DNA of 64,000 nucleotides, from NCBI GenBank assembly GCA_003339645.1, contig QNUV01000099.1, positions 248,001 through 312,000 of the forward strand, given 5' to 3'. Under the pieces are notes generated by a model. It was not told where the DNA came from. It was given only the letters and a program-made list of their open reading frames with translations, and did no database searches. Both the position numbers and the translations under genes were made by a program. This DNA comes from Microbacterium arborescens (GTDB taxonomy: Bacteria; Actinomycetota; Actinomycetes; Actinomycetales; Microbacteriaceae). Of this stretch, positions 10,950 through 20,217 are shown in pieces; position 1 is the stretch's first letter; the number at the start of each line of letters is the position of its first letter.

Positions 10950-12353
10950 TCAGCGGAGCGCGCGCTCCCGGATGAAGGCCGTAAGTGCGGCGGCGTCGTC
11001 GGGCAGATCGACGACGTGCTGGGGCGCGTCGAGCATGGCCTGCAGCTCGTCGGAGTAGGTCAGCTCGACGCCGATGGCCTCGCGGATCGTCTCGGCGAAC
11101 TTCTCGGGCTTGGCCGTCTCGAGGACGAGCATGACCTCGCCGGACTCGACGTAATCGCGCGCCACCGTGACGCCGTCCGCGGTGTGCGGGTCGATGATCT
11201 CGCCCGTCCCCTCGTGGACCGAGCGGATGGTGGCGAGACGGTCGGCGTGGGTCGAGGTCCCGCTGACGATGCCGAACTCGGCCGTGAAGCGCGCGAGATC
11301 GGCGGAGAAGTCGGCGAAGCCCTGAGTCTCGAGCTCGCGCCAGGCCGCGACGACGCGCTGGGGGTCGCGACCGACGAGCTCGAAGATGAAGCGCTCGAGG
11401 TTCGACGCCTTGGAGATGTCCATCGACGGGCTCGAGGTCTGCAGCGTCTGCGCCGCCGAACGCGGGCGGTAGATCCCCGTGCGGAAGAACTCGTCGAGAA
11501 CGTTGTTCTCGTTCGCCGCCAGCACGAGCCGCCGGATCGGCAGGCCCATCTCGCGGGCGTAGAACCCCGACAGGATGTTGCCGAAGTTGCCCGACGGCAC
11601 CGTGATCGAGACCTCGGCGTGGCCGTCGGCATCGGTGGCTCGCAGCCACGCCCAGAAGTAGTAGACGACCTGGGCGGTGATACGGGCGAGGTTGATCGAG
11701 TTGACGGCGCCGAGGTGCAGCTCGCGCTTCACCTCGAGGTCGCCCGCGAGCTCCTTGACGAGGTTCTGGCAGTCGTCGAAGACGCCCGCGACGGCGATGT
11801 TGTGGATGTTGGGCTCGTCGAGCGAGAACATCTGCGCTCGCTGGAACGGGCTCATGCGCCCCTGCGGCGAGAGCATGAAGACCGCGATGCGCTCCTTGCC
11901 GCGCAGCGCGTACTCCGCCGCCGAGCCGGTGTCACCCGATGTCGCACCGAGCACGTTGAGCACCGAACCGGTGCGCTCCAGCGCATGCTCGACGACCTGC
12001 CCGAGGAACTGCATCGCGAGGTCCTTGAAGGCGAGCGTCGGACCCTCGGAGAGCCCGACGAGCGTCATCCCGTCGCCGATCGGGCGCAGCGGGACGACCG
12101 CGTCAGGGAAGGGGGCGTACGCGGCCTCGGTCATGCGCGCGAGGTCATCGCGCTCGATGTCGGTCGCGAAGAGCGCGAGCACCTCGGTGGCCAGCTGCGG
12201 GTACGTCAGCGCCCGCCAGCGCTCGAGCGTCTCGGGTGAGACGGTCGGCATCTCCTGCGGCACGGCGAGGCCGCCGTCGGTCGCGAGACCTTCGAGGAGC
12301 GCGTCGCAGTACGGCAGCGGCTCAGCGCCGCCTCGGGTCGAGATGTACAGCAC
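10950..12353 (-). CDS. thrC: Threonine synthase
   Basis: 467 aa, the long (type II, yeast/E. coli-like) form. Converts O-phosphohomoserine to threonine with PLP. The PLP lysine is in TLAFKDLAMQFLG, followed by NVLGATSGDTGSAA that binds the cofactor phosphate. The N-terminal 'MLYISTRGGAEPLPYCDALLEG' type segment is typical. Start is a GTG at 12353 with GAGGAG five bases upstream. hom and thrB are not adjacent, so the threonine pathway is split in this genome. lysC lies 93 bp upstream on the same strand. Confidence 0.93.
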   Translation of the reverse strand: MLYISTRGGAEPLPYCDALLEGLATDGGLAVPQEMPTVSPETLERWRALTYPQLATEVLALFATDIERDDLARMTEAAYAPFPDAVVPLRPIGDGMTLVGLSEGPTLAFKDLAMQFLGQVVEHALERTGSVLNVLGATSGDTGSAAEYALRGKERIAVFMLSPQGRMSPFQRAQMFSLDEPNIHNIAVAGVFDDCQNLVKELAGDLEVKRELHLGAVNSINLARITAQVVYYFWAWLRATDADGHAEVSITVPSGNFGNILSGFYAREMGLPIRRLVLAANENNVLDEFFRTGIYRPRSAAQTLQTSSPSMDISKASNLERFIFELVGRDPQRVVAAWRELETQGFADFSADLARFTAEFGIVSGTSTHADRLATIRSVHEGTGEIIDPHTADGVTVARDYVESGEVMLVLETAKPEKFAETIREAIGVELTYSDELQAMLDAPQHVVDLPDDAAALTAFIRERALR

Positions 12354-12446
12354 GCGGGCTCCTCGGTGACGGGTCGGGGACGGCTTTCGATTCTCGCAGG
12401 TGCCGCGCCTGCGCGGCGACGGCGGGGTGCCGACGATCAGAGGGGG

Positions 12447-13733
12447 TCAGCGACCGGTGCCGGCGTAGACGACGGCTTCGGTGTCGCCGTCGAGCCCGTA
12501 GGCGGTGTGCACGACGCGCGCGGCCTCGGCCAGCTCGTCGCCGCGGACCACGACCGAGATGCGGATCTCGGAGGTCGAGATCATCTCGAGGTTGACGCCG
12601 GCGTTCGACAGCGCCTCGAACAGCGTCGCGGAGACACCCGAGTGCGTGCGCATGCCCGCTCCCACGACCGACAGCTTGCCGATCTGGTCGTCGTGCACGA
12701 GGCTCTCGAACCCGACCTCGTTCTGCTCCCCCGCGAGGGCGCGGAGCGCGAGCGTCGCATCCGTCTTGGGCAGCGTGAACGAGATGTCGGTGCGTCCCGT
12801 CGCAGCGGCCGACACGTTCTGGACGATCATGTCGACGTTCGCACCCGACTTCGCCACGATCTTGAAGATCTCGGCGGCCTTGCCCGGGACGTCGGGCACG
12901 CCGATGACGGTGATCTTGGCCTGGCTGAGGTCGGTGGCGACGCCCGCGACGATCGGCTCTTCCATCTCTTCTTCCTTTCGGCCTTCGGGCAGCGTCATGC
13001 CGGGACCGAGCACGAACGTGCCGGTTCCCGAGCTGAACGTCGACCGGGCGTTGATCATGACGCCGTGACGGCGGGCGTACTCCACCGCACGGATGTAGAG
13101 GACCTTGGCGCCGTTCGCGGCGAGCTCGAGCATCTCCTCCGCCGAGACGACGCCGAGCTTGCGAGCCTTGGGCACGACGCGCGGGTCGGCGGTGTAGATG
13201 CCGTCGACGTCGCTGTAGATCTCGCAGACGTCGGCCGAGAGGGCGGCGGCGAGCGCCACGGCCGTGGTGTCGGATCCGCCGCGACCGAGCGTCGTGATGT
13301 CGCGGGTGTCGCGGTTGAACCCCTGGAACCCCGCGACGATGACGATCGCTCCCTCGTCGAGGGCCTCGCGCAGACGCACCGGGGTGACGTCGACGATGCG
13401 CGCCGCGCCGTGCGTGGCGTCTGTGATCATGCCCGCCTGGCTGCCGGTGAACGACCGGGCTTCGAAGCCCATCGAGTGGATCGCCATCGCCAGGAGCGCC
13501 ATCGAGATGCGCTCGCCCGAGCTGAGGAGCATGTCGAGCTCGCGGGGAGCCGGGATCGGGGCGACCTCGTTCGCGAGATCGAGCAGCTCGTCGGTCGTGT
13601 CGCCCATCGCGCTCACCGCGACGACGACGTCGTGACCGGCGCGACGGGTGTCGACGATGCGCTTCGCGACCCGCTTGATGCTCTCCGCGTCGGCGACGGA
13701 CGACCCGCCGTACTTCTGCACGATCAATGCCAT
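12447..13733 (-). CDS. lysC: Aspartate kinase
   Basis: 428 aa. Phosphorylates aspartate, the committed step of the aspartate family. The N-terminal kinase motif is [14 protein letters not shown], with '[11 protein letters not shown]' and [14 protein letters not shown] further on. Two ACT-type regulatory domains occupy about residues 265–428 (start '[17 protein letters not shown]'). The length equals the alpha subunit of the actinobacterial alpha2beta2 enzyme. An internal in-frame start for a 172-aa beta subunit is visible at 12965. Feedback by lysine plus threonine is usual for this class but cannot be read here. Divergent from thrE (154 bp between the starts). Confidence 0.95.
   Translation of the reverse strand: MALIVQKYGGSSVADAESIKRVAKRIVDTRRAGHDVVVAVSAMGDTTDELLDLANEVAPIPAPRELDMLLSSGERISMALLAMAIHSMGFEARSFTGSQAGMITDATHGAARIVDVTPVRLREALDEGAIVIVAGFQGFNRDTRDITTLGRGGSDTTAVALAAALSADVCEIYSDVDGIYTADPRVVPKARKLGVVSAEEMLELAANGAKVLYIRAVEYARRHGVMINARSTFSSGTGTFVLGPGMTLPEGRKEEEMEEPIVAGVATDLSQAKITVIGVPDVPGKAAEIFKIVAKSGANVDMIVQNVSAAATGRTDISFTLPKTDATLALRALAGEQNEVGFESLVHDDQIGKLSVVGAGMRTHSGVSATLFEALSNAGVNLEMISTSEIRISVVVRGDELAEAARVVHTAYGLDGDTEAVVYAGTGR
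12963..12978 (-). promoter_or_regulatory. Internal ribosome site and start codon for aspartokinase beta subunit
   Basis: On the minus strand AAAGGAAG (12971–12978) precedes an ATG (12965–12963) that is in frame with lysC at residue 257. Translation from it gives M-E-E-P-I-V-A-G…, 172 aa covering both ACT domains, matching the known beta subunit of actinobacterial aspartokinases in length and start context. Confidence 0.72.
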
Positions 13734-13887
13734 GTGGGACTCCCGGATGCCGGTGCCGGCGCGATTGCTACGGGCGCCCGGATGCCGCGCCCACCGGACC
13801 ATCTTACGGAGCGTCCCATGCGCGCAGCGCCATGTGACGACCCGCCCGGGGGCGAGGCTGCGGGCGCGCGGACCTAGGCTGGAAGGC

Positions 13888-15279
13888 ATGGGACGCCGCT
13901 CGCTCTTCACGGCGCTGAACGCGCTCGTCCACACCTCCGATCCGGCCGGCGGCCCGGCGACGGAGATGCTTCCGGTCATCGACGACGCCTTCGCCGTACG
14001 GGTCCTCGATCTGGCGATCCGGCTCGGGGAGACGATGCTCGTAGCAGGTTCGCCCGCGAGCGAGGTGACGCTGACGATCGTGCGGGTGGCGGGTGTGTAC
14101 GGACTCGACCCCGTGCACGTCGACGTCACGTACAACTCGATCACCGTCGCGCACCATCGCAGCGGTGAGGACCGGCCCATCACGCTCATGCGCGTGGTCC
14201 GCGGCGCGGCGCCCGACCATGCGCGTCTGCAGCGATTGCAGGCGCTCGTGACCGAGATCCGCTCGGGACTCCCCCTGGATGCCGCAGCCCTGCGCTTCCG
14301 CGGCATCCGTCGCACACCGTTCCGGTACCACCAGCCCGTCGCCGTCTCGGCGCAGGCGCTGCTGGCGGTCGGGGTCGCGGTGATGTTCGGCGCGAACTGG
14401 CTCGTCATCGTGCTCTCGTTCCTCGCCGCCGGGTCTGCGGCCGTCACGCAGTTCCTGCTGGGCCGGGCGCGCGTGCCGTTCTTCTTCAGCCAGATCGCCG
14501 GGGCGTTCGTGCTCACGATCGTCGCGGCGGCCTCCCCACTCCTGCGCGCAACGGGGTGGGAGGCCGCGATGACCATGCGGCCCTCCGTCATCGTCGCCTC
14601 GGGCATCGTGCTCATGCTCGCGGGCCTCACGGTGGTCGGTGCCGCCCAGGACGCCATCGACGGGTTCGCGTTGACAGCCATGGGCCGCATCCTCGAGCTC
14701 GTGACCCAGACTCTCGGCGTCGTGCTCGGCATCCTCGCCGGCATCGAGACCGCCCGGGTCATCGGGCTGGGCCTCGAGGCGCCGACGGAGGCGCTGCCCC
14801 TCGGCCCCGTGCCGCTGCAGTTCCTCGGCGCGGGCCTGATCGCCCTTGCGGTCGCCGTCATCAACGGAGCCGGGCTCCGAATCATCGTCGTCAGCGTCGC
14901 TCTCAGCGTGGTCGCGTGGCTCGGCTACGTGGCGGCGGCGGCGATCGGCTTCGAGACGGCTGCGGCGAGCGGCGTCGGGGCGTTCGTCGGCAGCCTCGTC
15001 GGCATCCTGGCCGCCTATCGTCTGCACGTGCCCTCCGTCGCGATCACGACGGCGGCGATCCTGCCCATGGTCCCCGGCGCCGCGGTGTTCCGCGGACTCC
15101 TCGGAGTCGTCGAGTCGGGCGACAGTCCCGCGACCCTGCTCACCGGGTTCAGCACGCTCGCAGCGGCAGCGACCGTCGGCATCGCCCTGGCGGTAGGCGC
15201 GTCGCTCGGCATCTACCTGGGTCAGCCGCTCCGCGCGTCGCTGGGGTCGGTCATCCGTGCTCGCGCACGGGTGCGCTGA
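13888..15279 (+). CDS. thrE: Threonine/serine exporter, ThrE family
   Basis: 463 aa. An inner-membrane amino-acid exporter. A soluble N-terminal domain (about residues 25–150, with '[15 protein letters not shown]' and '[14 protein letters not shown]') precedes some ten hydrophobic helices, the fused ThrE architecture first described in Corynebacterium. In this family the N-terminal domain carries a hydrolase-like motif thought to be part of transport. The ATG at 13888 follows GGAAGG. It is divergent from lysC and close to thrC and asd, so export sits next to synthesis of the same amino acid; a shared regulatory region at 13734–13887 is plausible. Confidence 0.88.
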   Translation: MGRRSLFTALNALVHTSDPAGGPATEMLPVIDDAFAVRVLDLAIRLGETMLVAGSPASEVTLTIVRVAGVYGLDPVHVDVTYNSITVAHHRSGEDRPITLMRVVRGAAPDHARLQRLQALVTEIRSGLPLDAAALRFRGIRRTPFRYHQPVAVSAQALLAVGVAVMFGANWLVIVLSFLAAGSAAVTQFLLGRARVPFFFSQIAGAFVLTIVAAASPLLRATGWEAAMTMRPSVIVASGIVLMLAGLTVVGAAQDAIDGFALTAMGRILELVTQTLGVVLGILAGIETARVIGLGLEAPTEALPLGPVPLQFLGAGLIALAVAVINGAGLRIIVVSVALSVVAWLGYVAAAAIGFETAAASGVGAFVGSLVGILAAYRLHVPSVAITTAAILPMVPGAAVFRGLLGVVESGDSPATLLTGFSTLAAAATVGIALAVGASLGIYLGQPLRASLGSVIRARARVR

Positions 15280-15296
15280 CACCGGCAGAAGCGGAA

Positions 15297-15341
15297 CGGC
15301 CGCGCCGCGCGCAGGCTGTGAGCCTGCCGCGGACGCGGCCG
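15297..15341. terminator. Bidirectional terminator between thrE and pfkA
   Basis: Outer arms CGGCCGCG (15297–15304) and CGCGGCCG (15334–15341) enclose a second stem GCAGGC/GCCTGC with loop TGTGA. It lies between convergent genes. Confidence 0.7.
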
Positions 15342-15360
15342 AGGTGACGCTAGCGCGAGA

Positions 15361-16389
15361 TCAGCCGAACAGTGCGGCGGCCTCCTCGTAGCGGTACAGC
15401 GGAACGGTGTTCAGCTCGCCGAGGGCCTCGTCGAACGAGACGCGGACGATATCGGTGCCCTTGAGCGAGACCATCTGGCCCCATGCACCGTCGACGAGCG
15501 CGTCGGCCGCCGCGAGACCGAGGCGCGTCGCGAGAACACGGTCGAACGCGGACGGCGAGCCGCCGCGCTGGATGTGGCCGAGCACGGTGGCGCGCGTCTC
15601 GATGCCGGTCAGGCGCTCGATCTCGGGGGCCAGCACCTCGCTGATGCCGCCGAGGCGGGGACGGTTGAACGCGTCGAGCCCCTTGTCGCTGTAGGCCTCG
15701 TCCTGGCCCTTGAGCTTGAAGCCCTCCGACACGACGACGAGCGGCGCGCGGCCACGGTCGAAGGCCTTGGTGACCTGGGCCGTGATCTCCTCGATCGACA
15801 TCGGCACCTCGGGGATGCAGATGACGTGGGCGCCTGCGGCGATGCCGGCGTGCAGGGCGATCCACCCGACGTGACGGCCCATGACCTCGGCGACCATGCA
15901 GCGCTGGTGCGAGTCGCCGGTCGTGCGCAGCCGGTCCATCGCGTCGGTCGCGATGTTGACGGCGGTGTCGAAGCCGAACGAGTAGTCGGTCGCCTTCAGG
16001 TCGTTGTCGATCGTCTTGGGCACACCGAGCACGTTGATGCCGTCGTTGGCGAGACGGTTGGCCGCAGCGAGCGTGCCTTCGCCGCCGATGGCGATGATGC
16101 CGTCGATGCGGTGCTTGTCGAGGGTCGCCGCGATGTTCTCGGCGCCGCCGCGGGGGCCCTCGTACGGGTTCGTGCGGCTCGTGCCCAGGATCGTTCCGCC
16201 GACCTTCGACAGCCCCTTCACCTCGTGGCGCGTGAGCGGGAAGAAGTCGCCGTCGACGACGCCGCGCCAGCCGTCGCGGATGCCGACGAACTCGATGTTG
16301 TACGAGGTGGTGCCCTTGAGCACGACGCCTCGGATGACAGCGTTGAGTCCGGGGCAGTCGCCGCCGCTGGTGAGGATGCCGATCTTCAT
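15361..16389 (-). CDS. pfkA: 6-phosphofructokinase (group III)
   Basis: 342 aa. Phosphorylates fructose 6-phosphate in glycolysis. N-terminal TSGGDCPGLNAVIRG, catalytic PKTIDNDL and 'MGRHVGWIALHAG' define the family. Phosphoryl-donor positions are mixed: GGEGT supplies the glycine (Gly104 in E. coli numbering) typical of ATP users, while PKTIDND has lysine at the 124 equivalent, common in pyrophosphate enzymes. This Gly104/Lys124 pair is known from actinobacterial ATP-dependent group III enzymes, so ATP is the favoured donor. The ATG at 16389 has AAGGA upstream. Monocistronic. Confidence 0.92.
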   Translation of the reverse strand: MKIGILTSGGDCPGLNAVIRGVVLKGTTSYNIEFVGIRDGWRGVVDGDFFPLTRHEVKGLSKVGGTILGTSRTNPYEGPRGGAENIAATLDKHRIDGIIAIGGEGTLAAANRLANDGINVLGVPKTIDNDLKATDYSFGFDTAVNIATDAMDRLRTTGDSHQRCMVAEVMGRHVGWIALHAGIAAGAHVICIPEVPMSIEEITAQVTKAFDRGRAPLVVVSEGFKLKGQDEAYSDKGLDAFNRPRLGGISEVLAPEIERLTGIETRATVLGHIQRGGSPSAFDRVLATRLGLAAADALVDGAWGQMVSLKGTDIVRVSFDEALGELNTVPLYRYEEAAALFG

Positions 16390-16571
16390 GGGGAGATCCT
16401 TCGTTGTTGCTCAAGGTGGAGTGTGGCGACGCTGCCTCAGGTCGAGACTATCGTCGCGGCGCGGGTGCTGCCAGGCGAGCCCACCGGGAGAACTCGCCGG
16501 GCCCGGGCGTGCGCATCCGACAGCCTGCTCGAACGAGCTTGGCACGGAAGCTGCGGCTGCGACACGATCGG

Positions 16572-17114
16572 ATGATGCGCAGAATCATCGACCGCCTCGC
16601 TGCGGCCTTCGGAGGCGCCGAACCCGACTACGTCGCCGAGATCGCCGCGGGCACCGACGACGCTTCCGACGTCGTCCTCGCCCATGCCCGGTGCGTCCCC
16701 GCCGCCTATACCCGCGGCGGCACGGCGGGCGTGATGTCCGTGGAGGGCGTCATCCGCAACGCCGCCCTCTCGGCGGCGCAGAACACGATCGCGGGAGCCC
16801 GTCATGTCGCGGGCGACCCGGGCTCGATCGCCGCGGGCCTGTCGCGCGACGCCGCCCTCCGCATCCTCGCGCTGGGCGAGCGCCGCGTCACCTGGTGGGA
16901 TTTCGGCATGTCGGGGACCCACCCGCCGGCGGAGCTCGTGCAGAGCGTCGCGCGAACGGCGGTGGGGTCGATCACCGACACCGGCGAGCGCGCTCAGGGC
17001 GGCGCCGTCGTGGTCCGTTTCACTTTCGTCGACGGGTCGACCTTCGACTACCGCTTCATCCGCCCGTCGGACGAGTTCTGGTCGGTCGCGAAGACCTATC
17101 CCGCGGCGCCCTGA
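16572..17114 (+). CDS. Hypothetical protein
   Basis: 180 aa, not recognised. Two adjacent ATGs (16572, 16575) can start it; no convincing ribosome site is seen. No signal peptide, membrane segment or clear catalytic motif. Composition is alternating hydrophobic and polar; the C-terminal part ('GGAVVVRFTFVDGSTFDYRF') looks like beta-strands of a small PH-like or barrel domain, which is only an impression. Codon use matches the neighbours, so it looks like a real, resident gene. It stands alone between pfkA (divergent) and a strong terminator. Confidence 0.7.
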   Translation: MMRRIIDRLAAAFGGAEPDYVAEIAAGTDDASDVVLAHARCVPAAYTRGGTAGVMSVEGVIRNAALSAAQNTIAGARHVAGDPGSIAAGLSRDAALRILALGERRVTWWDFGMSGTHPPAELVQSVARTAVGSITDTGERAQGGAVVVRFTFVDGSTFDYRFIRPSDEFWSVAKTYPAAP

Positions 17115-17118
17115 CGAA

Positions 17119-17159
17119 CGACGGCCGGGCGCCGGTTCGATGACCGGGCCCGGCCGTCG
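17119..17159. terminator. Bidirectional terminator between hypothetical gene and SNF2 gene
   Basis: Perfect 12-bp arms CGACGGCCGGGC (17119–17130) and GCCCGGCCGTCG (17148–17159) with a 17-nt loop, starting 4 nt after the upstream stop. Confidence 0.75.
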
Positions 17160-17173
17160 CCGAAGAACGCTGC

Positions 17174-19327
17174 TCAGTCGGCGCCGAGCGCCTGGCGGAG
17201 CAGGTGCATGAGGGCCGACAGCTGCACCGAGTCGCTCGAGGTCGGGTCCACGGCCTCTCCGTCGAGCGCGCGGGCGGCGAGGCCCTGCTTCGAGTCGATC
17301 AGCTCGGCGATCTTCGTGTCGATCGTGTGGGCGGCGATGATCCGCCAGGCGGTGACCGGCTCCTCCTGACCGATCCGGTGCACGCGGTCGATCGCCTGCG
17401 TCTGCTCGGCTGCGGTCCACGACAGCTCGGCGAGGACGACGTTGGAGGCGGCCTGCATGTTCACGCCGACACCTGCCGCCGTCAGCGAGCACACCGCGAT
17501 GGCGACATCCGGGTCGCTGTTGAAGGCGTCGATGGCCTCCTGGCGGGCGGTCGCGCTCTGATCGCCGCGCAGCGAGACGGTCCGCAGCCCGGCGGCAGCG
17601 AAGTGGGCCTCCGCGGCGTCCATGACGTCGATGTGCTTGGCGAAGAACACGACTTTGCCCACCGACCGCTGCAGCTGAGCGGCGTAGTCGGCGGCGAGCA
17701 CGGCCTTGGCCTGGCCGATGCGGCGGACCATCGTGAAGACGTTCTCCGCGCCGGCACCGGCGGCCTTCGATTCCTCGAGCTCCTGCGTCGCGACGAGGCG
17801 CACGATGTCGGAGTCGGCTTCGCCGATGAGCACGCGGTCGCCGCGCGCCTCGATGATGCGACGGTACCGGGCGGCCAGACGCTCACCGAGCTCGTGCTCG
17901 GCCTGGCGGATCGACCGGCCGTACTCGTCGTCGAGCTGCACGGGCAGGTCGGCGATCAGCTTGTCGGGAAGGTCGGCGGCGACGTCCTTCTTCTTCCGGC
18001 GCACGATGCCCATCGAGATGACGGCGTCGCGAGCAGCGGGATAGAACGCCTTGTCGGCCGGCGTGAGGCCGGTCTCGTCCAGACGCTCCATGAGCGCAGG
18101 CCCCGGCTTCTCGCCGTTGGTCCAGCCGAGGAACCGCCAGATCGCGTCGAAGTCCTCGACGTCGTTGATCAGCGGCGTTCCCGTCAGCGCGAGCATGAGC
18201 GGGTCGCGCACCTGCTCGCGGATGCGGCCCGCGAGGGCGAGCACGTTCTGCGAACGCTGCGAGCTGAGGTTCTTGATGAAGTGCGCCTCGTCCACGACCA
18301 TGCCGCGCAGGCCGATCGATCCGAGCCACGAGAGGTGACGGTCGAGCACCTCGTAATTGACGATGAAGACGTCGGCGAACGCGTCGATCTGGTCGCCGTC
18401 GCCCGAGATCACGGTTGCGCGGCGCTGGGGCGTCCAGCGCTCGACCTCGCGGGCCCAGTTCATCTTGACGACGTTCGGCACGACGGCCAGCAGCGGATAG
18501 GCACCGGCGACGGATGCCGCGAGCACCGACTGCGCCGTCTTTCCCAGACCCGGCTCGTCGGCAAGCAGGAACGAGCGGTGACCGGCTCGCACCGACTCGA
18601 GGAACCGCGACTGGTGCGGCATGATCTCGAGGCCCTTGGGCGACAGACGATCGAACTCGGGCACGGGAGGAAGGTCCATCGAGGCGGCCGCCCCGCCTGC
18701 GCCGGACTCGAACGCCTTGTAGAGCGGCCCCATCAGCTCCCAGCCGTCGAGTCGACGACGCGGTGTGTCGTGCGGGGCGTGCAGGTCGGGATCGGGTGCG
18801 AGGAACGGGTTGGCCTCGCGGCGAGCGACGACCTGCGGAGGCGTGACCTGCCGGTCGGCGAGGGCCGGAGGCACGACGGGGGCCTGCACCGGGACGACGT
18901 CGGTGATGATCAGCTCGTCCTCGGGCAGCTCGGCGCCTGACTCGAGCAGCCAGTCGCGCCGCATCCGCTTGGCGACCGGCGATGTCGCCTGGTCGACCTC
19001 GAGCAGCTGGATGAGGGATGTGTCTCGCGCCGCGGTCTTGGCGAGGATGGTGGCGACGCCGTCGAGCCGCTTGAGCAGCTCTGCGCGGGCGGCGGCGGAG
19101 ACGTTCTCGTCTGCCTTCACGCGCGCGCGCTCTTCGCGCACCAGGAAGGCGATGACCTGGAACTTCACGCGATTGGTCGGTCCGAGCTTGCCTCGCTGCG
19201 CCTTCGCCTCGACCTCGCGCACCTTGCGGGCGAGGATCGGGATGAGCGGGGCGTCGTCGTCGCGTCGGGCGGACGAAGACTTCCGTCGGCGGTTGGCGGT
19301 CGCTGCGGCGGTGGCCATGGTCGGCAT
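17174..19327 (-). CDS. SNF2-family DNA-dependent ATPase (SMARCAL1-like)
   Basis: 717 aa. The C-terminal two thirds form a complete SNF2 motor: motif I DEPGLGKTAQ (about residue 257), VVPNVVKMNW, DEAH box VVDEAHFIKN (about 347), motif III ALTGTPLIN, and the helicase-C motifs 'SLTAAGVGVNMQAAS' and DRVHRIGQ (about 644). Such proteins translocate on DNA and remodel or anneal it; SMARCAL1-like members act in fork repair. The first ~200 residues are charged, have no recognised domain and may be a DNA-binding extension. The ATG at 19327 has AGGAGGAGC. No restriction or modification partner is adjacent, so a phage-defence role is not supported by context. Confidence 0.85.
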   Translation of the reverse strand: MPTMATAAATANRRRKSSSARRDDDAPLIPILARKVREVEAKAQRGKLGPTNRVKFQVIAFLVREERARVKADENVSAAARAELLKRLDGVATILAKTAARDTSLIQLLEVDQATSPVAKRMRRDWLLESGAELPEDELIITDVVPVQAPVVPPALADRQVTPPQVVARREANPFLAPDPDLHAPHDTPRRRLDGWELMGPLYKAFESGAGGAAASMDLPPVPEFDRLSPKGLEIMPHQSRFLESVRAGHRSFLLADEPGLGKTAQSVLAASVAGAYPLLAVVPNVVKMNWAREVERWTPQRRATVISGDGDQIDAFADVFIVNYEVLDRHLSWLGSIGLRGMVVDEAHFIKNLSSQRSQNVLALAGRIREQVRDPLMLALTGTPLINDVEDFDAIWRFLGWTNGEKPGPALMERLDETGLTPADKAFYPAARDAVISMGIVRRKKKDVAADLPDKLIADLPVQLDDEYGRSIRQAEHELGERLAARYRRIIEARGDRVLIGEADSDIVRLVATQELEESKAAGAGAENVFTMVRRIGQAKAVLAADYAAQLQRSVGKVVFFAKHIDVMDAAEAHFAAAGLRTVSLRGDQSATARQEAIDAFNSDPDVAIAVCSLTAAGVGVNMQAASNVVLAELSWTAAEQTQAIDRVHRIGQEEPVTAWRIIAAHTIDTKIAELIDSKQGLAARALDGEAVDPTSSDSVQLSALMHLLRQALGAD

Positions 19328-19353
19328 GCTCCTCCTGAGCCTGAGTGCCGGAG

Positions 19354-19459
19354 TTCCGTCGTGACGGAAACGTACGGGTGCCGCTCGAACGGACGCCGAA
19401 GCGTCATGCGAGCGAAGGGCGAATCGCGCCGGCCGGCCGCGGGCACTCGCTTCAGCGAG
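19354..19459. other. Two small palindromes in the gap between SNF2 gene and a lipoprotein gene
   Basis: The 219-bp gap holds TTCCGTCGTGACGGAA (19354–19369, perfect arms of 7), 27 bp upstream of the SNF2 start, and CTCGCTTCAGCGAG (19446–19459, arms of 6). The first could be an operator of the SNF2 gene; the second could be an operator or a short hairpin. Nothing else is recognised in this gap. Confidence 0.35.
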
Positions 19460-19546
19460 CTGCGGCGTCGAACCCGACGATGTCCCCGGCGACCATTCTA
19501 TGCCACGACCGGCGCGGCCCGCGAGGTGGGCGCGCTCGGGCCGACC

Positions 19547-20191
19547 TCAGGGCCAGAGCTGGGCGACGATGCCGGGTGTGTACGCATCGGGGCCGTAGTT
19601 GACCCATCGCGTCGCAACCCACACGTTGCCGCGGAGGAAATGGGTCTCCCCCAGGTCGACGACTTCCTCGTCCATCGAGAGCATCCGCTGGGACGTGCGG
19701 AAGTACATCCCGCCCGAAGCCTCCTCTGAGCCGAACCCGGACGACGTCAATGCGTCGACGATGAGCTCGGACTGAGCGGGCGAGACGATCGACACGGTGG
19801 TCGCGATTCCGCGGTCGGAGGGGGTACCCCACGTGCACCGCAAGCTCGGCACGCCGGACTCGAGCACCGTGAGCGCATCTGCGTTCTCGGTCGAGTACAT
19901 CGTCACCCCGGGGTCGTTCAGCGGTGCGATCTCCGCGTCGAGCGTCGCCCTCAGGTCGCCCGCGAACAGCTCGTCGCACGACGAAGGCAGACTGATCTCG
20001 TCGTCGGTCGCCTGGGACTCGATCGGGCTCGGCGTCGCTGACGGGGTCGGATCGAGCGAGGGTGATGCGGTCGACTCCGCGGGAGCGGGGGTCGCGGTGC
20101 CCCCCGCGGCCGTCGCGCATGCCGTCACCAGCAGCGCGACCGCGGCGACGACCGGGATGAAGCGGAGAGCGGTGCGGTGCGTGACGGCCAT
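19547..20191 (-). CDS. Putative lipoprotein, Microbacteriaceae Cys/Trp domain
   Basis: 214 aa. Signal peptide with lipobox LVTAC (cysteine at about residue 25), then a long Thr/Ser/Pro linker, so it is anchored on the outer face of the membrane. The mature domain has the pattern CDEL … LRCTWGTPSD … VSIVSPAQ … VWVATRWV. The same spacing of CDEL and CxW elements recurs in the proteins encoded at 56748–57953 and 59188–60261, which suggests a paralogous extracytoplasmic family. Function unknown; an overall similarity to DUF3558-type lipoproteins is only an impression. Not in an operon; the copA gene ends 27 bp upstream on the same strand. Confidence 0.78.
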   Translation of the reverse strand: MAVTHRTALRFIPVVAAVALLVTACATAAGGTATPAPAESTASPSLDPTPSATPSPIESQATDDEISLPSSCDELFAGDLRATLDAEIAPLNDPGVTMYSTENADALTVLESGVPSLRCTWGTPSDRGIATTVSIVSPAQSELIVDALTSSGFGSEEASGGMYFRTSQRMLSMDEEVVDLGETHFLRGNVWVATRWVNYGPDAYTPGIVAQLWP

Positions 20192-20217
20192 GTCGAGATC
20201 TTAACGAGCCGCTCGCC

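Noticed and set aside
13734-13887. Lysine or threonine riboswitch between lysC and thrE
   Set aside because: The gap is short and shows no extended conserved stem-junction pattern by eye.
17174-19327. Phage-defence helicase system
   Set aside because: A SNF2 protein alone, with housekeeping neighbours and no nuclease, methylase or toxin partner, does not support it.
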